Translations under genes and position numbers: made by a program | Assembly (NCBI GenBank): GCA_016839665.1 | Contig: JAEOTU010000208.1 | Location: forward strand, 1 to 16,798 | Direction of reading: 5' to 3' | From: Candidatus Hodarchaeota archaeon | Lineage (GTDB): Archaea > Asgardarchaeota > Heimdallarchaeia > Hodarchaeales > Hodarchaeaceae | Length of the DNA stretch: 16,798 nucleotides | The notes under the pieces: generated by a model | What the model saw: the letters and a program-made list of their open reading frames with translations, nothing else | Database searches by the model: none | Told to the model about the DNA's origin: nothing | Part shown: piece by piece, positions 14,608 through 16,798 of the stretch | How positions within the stretch are numbered: position 1 is the stretch's first letter | How the letters are laid out: every line of letters begins with the position of its first letter

Positions 14608-16347
14608 ATGTCAAATCCAAATTCAACTTGGTTTCAGATGAATACACAAGAAAGAAAAGAAGCAATTCGTCAAGGACGGTTAAAACAGCATAGTTTTTCC
14701 AAAATTGCTGTAGATTTACTAGGTTCTAAAGAAAACAAGTCAACAATCTGGAGTTGGGCACAGAGAAATATGGATTCCTTAGATATCTATCCTAAGATGA
14801 GGAAATTGCCAAAAGAGCCATATTCCATGACAGATGTCGAACAATGGGTTATGTACGATACGATTTCATCTTTATTTCCCCGACTTGACGCTTTAGCTGA
14901 ACATATCATCGTGGAAGTTAATAACATCCTTACAGATCAACATAGGAATTTCACTATAACTGCTGGTTTCCTCGATGACCTTGAGAAAAGAGTAATTGAA
15001 GCCATTAGTCGAAATACGGCATTAGTATCTTCAAGAGTCTCCAGGGTACTTCCAACAGCAGCACCTTCACCGATATCTCCAACCCCCATAGGTAGAGGAA
15101 TTACAGTATCCCCACCTCCCCCCCCACCGCCTTCAGATCCGAATTTACCTGTACAAGATCGTGTTCCTGCAGGTCCAATGACAGAATTACGTACTGATTT
15201 TGAAGAAATGGACATGGAAGAAATTACTGCTCTTCCACAGGATTTTTTAGAGGTATTAACCCCAGTTGATCGGAATAGGCTCCAATCTCGTGTTAAAGAA
15301 TTAAAAATGCTAGAGAAGATGAGTCCTAAAGAGCGAGAAACGTTTTTGCAGAAAAAAAGGGAAGAAAAGGAACGAGCTGACGCAGCTGAAGGCTTGGGTG
15401 GTTCTCTAACTGCTATGTTAGACGATTCAGACTCCCTTTTCGCACGTATGCGTCATGCGGCAGATGACTCACAGGTTTCAGGAACAGGAACCTTTGGTAA
15501 GTTCACCACAGAGTATTTTTATTTCTATTGTTTGGCCTGTGGTAAAACGAACCGTTCAGAAGAAGAAAAAATATCTAGCTGTGGATATTGTAATGCAGAG
15601 CCATATCAATTGGTTTTAGATGAGAATAAATCGGATTATACTTATTGGGAGTGTTTGTCAGCCAAAAAACGTGAACCTGTTGATTTAAATTATTCTCGTG
15701 GAAAAGAAATCGTTGTTAAATCCCGTTGGAAAACACCTGTCGGGGAGCCATTAGATCAAAAAAACTGTGAACCTGAAAATATCCGTGACATCACAAGCGC
15801 AGTCTTAATCAAAACGGATCCTGACAAACAATTTTCTCACTATTTAGCATTGTTTCGTATGTACTCGCAATTAAATCTGCAAGGGGATTTAAGGAGTTAT
15901 TTAGAAGAACTTTCAGACGAAATCCAAAAACTACCTGATATATCTACGAAAGAAAATGCCAGTTCTCAGGCAATAATAATTTTAGATAAATTAACTTTCC
16001 TTTTGGAGTGGTTGGAAAGCAGGGAGGGAATAAAAACTGTTTCTGATTCAAAAGGTGTCCAAATTCAGGTTGAGAATTTAAAAGAGGATATAAAGTTATT
16101 ACAGGATCCCGAAGCACCTCAGGAGATCCGAAAAACTAGTGAAGTGGGTCAAATTGCAGGTAGAATTGATCAGATTTTAAATCGCTTTATGACAATATTT
16201 GCTCAATTAGAATCAGAGTTTTTATCAGTCTCACGCTGGAAATGTAGCGAGTGTGAAAGTGTGTTTGAAATAAAAGATAGGAAAAACATTCCAGATCGCT
16301 GTAGTTCATGTGGAAAAATTATCACAAAATTGGAGCGTTTGGATTAG
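14608..16347 (+). CDS. Helix-turn-helix protein with proline-rich linker, coiled coil and two zinc ribbons
   Basis: A 579-residue cytoplasmic protein that I do not recognise as a whole. Residues 12-55 look like a helix-turn-helix (RKEAIRQGRL, SFSKIAVDLLG, KSTIWSWAQRN). Residues 75-148 are helical. A proline-rich linker (148-188) includes seven prolines in a row (169-175). A charged segment at 220-258 is probably a coiled coil. Zinc ribbon 1 has Cys308, 311, 325 and 328. Helical sequence follows (405-540). Zinc ribbon 2 at the end is CxxC-x15-CxxC (Cys546, 549, 565, 568). ATG 14608 has no ribosome site; an ATG ten bases upstream is out of frame with an immediate stop. Zinc ribbons with a DNA-binding N-terminus suggest a role in transcription or nucleic-acid handling; this is inference. 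It converges on the synthetase gene with 41 bases between stops. Confidence 0.85.
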   Translation: MSNPNSTWFQMNTQERKEAIRQGRLKQHSFSKIAVDLLGSKENKSTIWSWAQRNMDSLDIYPKMRKLPKEPYSMTDVEQWVMYDTISSLFPRLDALAEHIIVEVNNILTDQHRNFTITAGFLDDLEKRVIEAISRNTALVSSRVSRVLPTAAPSPISPTPIGRGITVSPPPPPPPSDPNLPVQDRVPAGPMTELRTDFEEMDMEEITALPQDFLEVLTPVDRNRLQSRVKELKMLEKMSPKERETFLQKKREEKERADAAEGLGGSLTAMLDDSDSLFARMRHAADDSQVSGTGTFGKFTTEYFYFYCLACGKTNRSEEEKISSCGYCNAEPYQLVLDENKSDYTYWECLSAKKREPVDLNYSRGKEIVVKSRWKTPVGEPLDQKNCEPENIRDITSAVLIKTDPDKQFSHYLALFRMYSQLNLQGDLRSYLEELSDEIQKLPDISTKENASSQAIIILDKLTFLLEWLESREGIKTVSDSKGVQIQVENLKEDIKLLQDPEAPQEIRKTSEVGQIAGRIDQILNRFMTIFAQLESEFLSVSRWKCSECESVFEIKDRKNIPDRCSSCGKIITKLERLD

Positions 16348-16388
16348 GTGAACTCCAGAAGAACGGAATGACAGTTACAGATATAATC

Positions 16389-16798
16389 TCAAGGAGTCGC
16401 CCGGTTAATTAAACGGGGATAGAGACATGCTTCACGAATGTGATCCAAATTCAGCAAACCTTGAACTTGGCGCTCCAACCCCAGACCAAATCCTGAATGT
16501 GGAACAGTCCCATATTTACGTTGATCAATATACCAGTAATAAGGTTTGGGGTCTAAACCTTCTTCTTTCATTCGCTGTAATAGTATTTCCAAGTCATCTT
16601 CACGTTGAGACCCACCAATAATTTCACCAACATTTGGAATCAACAAATCCGCAGCATTCATAACTTCTGGGTTTTCAGGATTGAGTTTCATGTAAAAAGG
16701 TTTCATACCTGTTGGAAAGTGGGTTAAGAAGGTTGGACTGCCTATTCTATCAACCAAAGCTCGTTCTGGTCCTTCAGTAATATCGTCTCCATATTCCA
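16389..16798 (-). CDS. asnS: C-terminal part of asparaginyl-tRNA synthetase or asparagine synthetase paralogue (partial)
   Basis: The frame is open through the right edge of the window, so the N-terminal anticodon-binding domain (if present) and class II motifs 1 and 2 are not seen. The visible part begins EYGDDITEGPERALVDRIG, contains GEIIGGSQRE and YYWYIDQRKYGTVPHSGFGLGLER (motif 3, with its ATP-binding Arg), and ends with LDHIREACLYPR, all typical of the AsnRS branch; AspRS would carry EISSGAQR instead. AsnRS charges tRNA-Asn in the cytoplasm. Some archaea carry a truncated paralogue without an anticodon domain that makes asparagine; it shares these motifs, and the missing N-terminus prevents a decision. 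Confidence 0.88.
   Translation of the reverse strand, partial: EYGDDITEGPERALVDRIGSPTFLTHFPTGMKPFYMKLNPENPEVMNAADLLIPNVGEIIGGSQREDDLEILLQRMKEEGLDPKPYYWYIDQRKYGTVPHSGFGLGLERQVQGLLNLDHIREACLYPRLINRATP

Noticed and set aside
15118..15125. Run of eight C in the poly-proline codons, considered as a phase-variation tract
   Set aside because: The frame is intact and other proline codons break up the region; a single short homopolymer is weak evidence. The same holds for seven G at 8666-8672 in the permease gene.
14937..15215. Gly-rich minus-strand frame
   Set aside because: Antisense shadow of the poly-proline linker; the glycines are the complement of proline codons.
1..16798. tRNA, rRNA, CRISPR array, insertion sequence or integrase
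   Set aside because: No cloverleaf-like sequence, regular repeat-spacer array, transposase motif or terminal repeats were noticed on either strand; a short structured RNA could still be missed by eye.

Overview
The window is AT-rich DNA from an archaeon, most probably an Asgard archaeon (Heimdallarchaeia-like is my best guess, from general appearance and not from a marker gene). The main reasons are two surface-type proteins that end in a GFE signature, a hydrophobic helix and an Arg/Lys-rich tail, start codons without clear ribosome sites but with TATA/BRE-like boxes upstream, T-rich tracts after stop codons, an AsnRS of archaeal/eukaryotic type, and a protein in which a MarR-like winged helix or zinc ribbons replace bacterial regulators. 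The lineage is an inference; Thermoplasmata or another archaeal group is not excluded.

Layout. Positions 1-5450 hold a peptide-type ABC importer: the anchored C-terminus of a probable solute-binding protein, a T-rich terminator, then a tight operon of permease dppB, permease dppC (with a very large extracellular insertion), and ATPases dppD and dppF. A small four-helix membrane protein (5653-6102) follows and converges on the next block.

Positions 6140-11218 (minus strand) hold a large two-module FtsX/MacB-type permease, a secreted anchored surface protein, and a LolD-type ATPase; each has its own leader region, but together they could form a type VII ABC (mechanotransmission/export) system. 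Divergent from these, at 11517-13219, is a two-gene operon: a LolD-type ATPase fused to an AbrB-like swapped-hairpin domain and a C-terminal zinc ribbon, and a tail-anchored protein with a possible PH-like fold. No permease is in that operon. This fusion is the most unusual object in the window.

Positions 13249-14467 (minus strand) carry three small genes: a three-helix membrane protein, a winged-helix regulator and an 82-residue protein of unknown function with a good archaeal promoter. Divergent from the last is a 579-residue protein (14608-16347) with an N-terminal helix-turn-helix, a proline-rich linker, a coiled coil and two zinc ribbons; directly in front of it is a cluster of overlapping palindromes built from TTCAT/ATGAAC half-sites, a likely operator. 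The window ends in the C-terminal part of an asparaginyl-tRNA synthetase (or its asparagine synthetase paralogue) on the minus strand.
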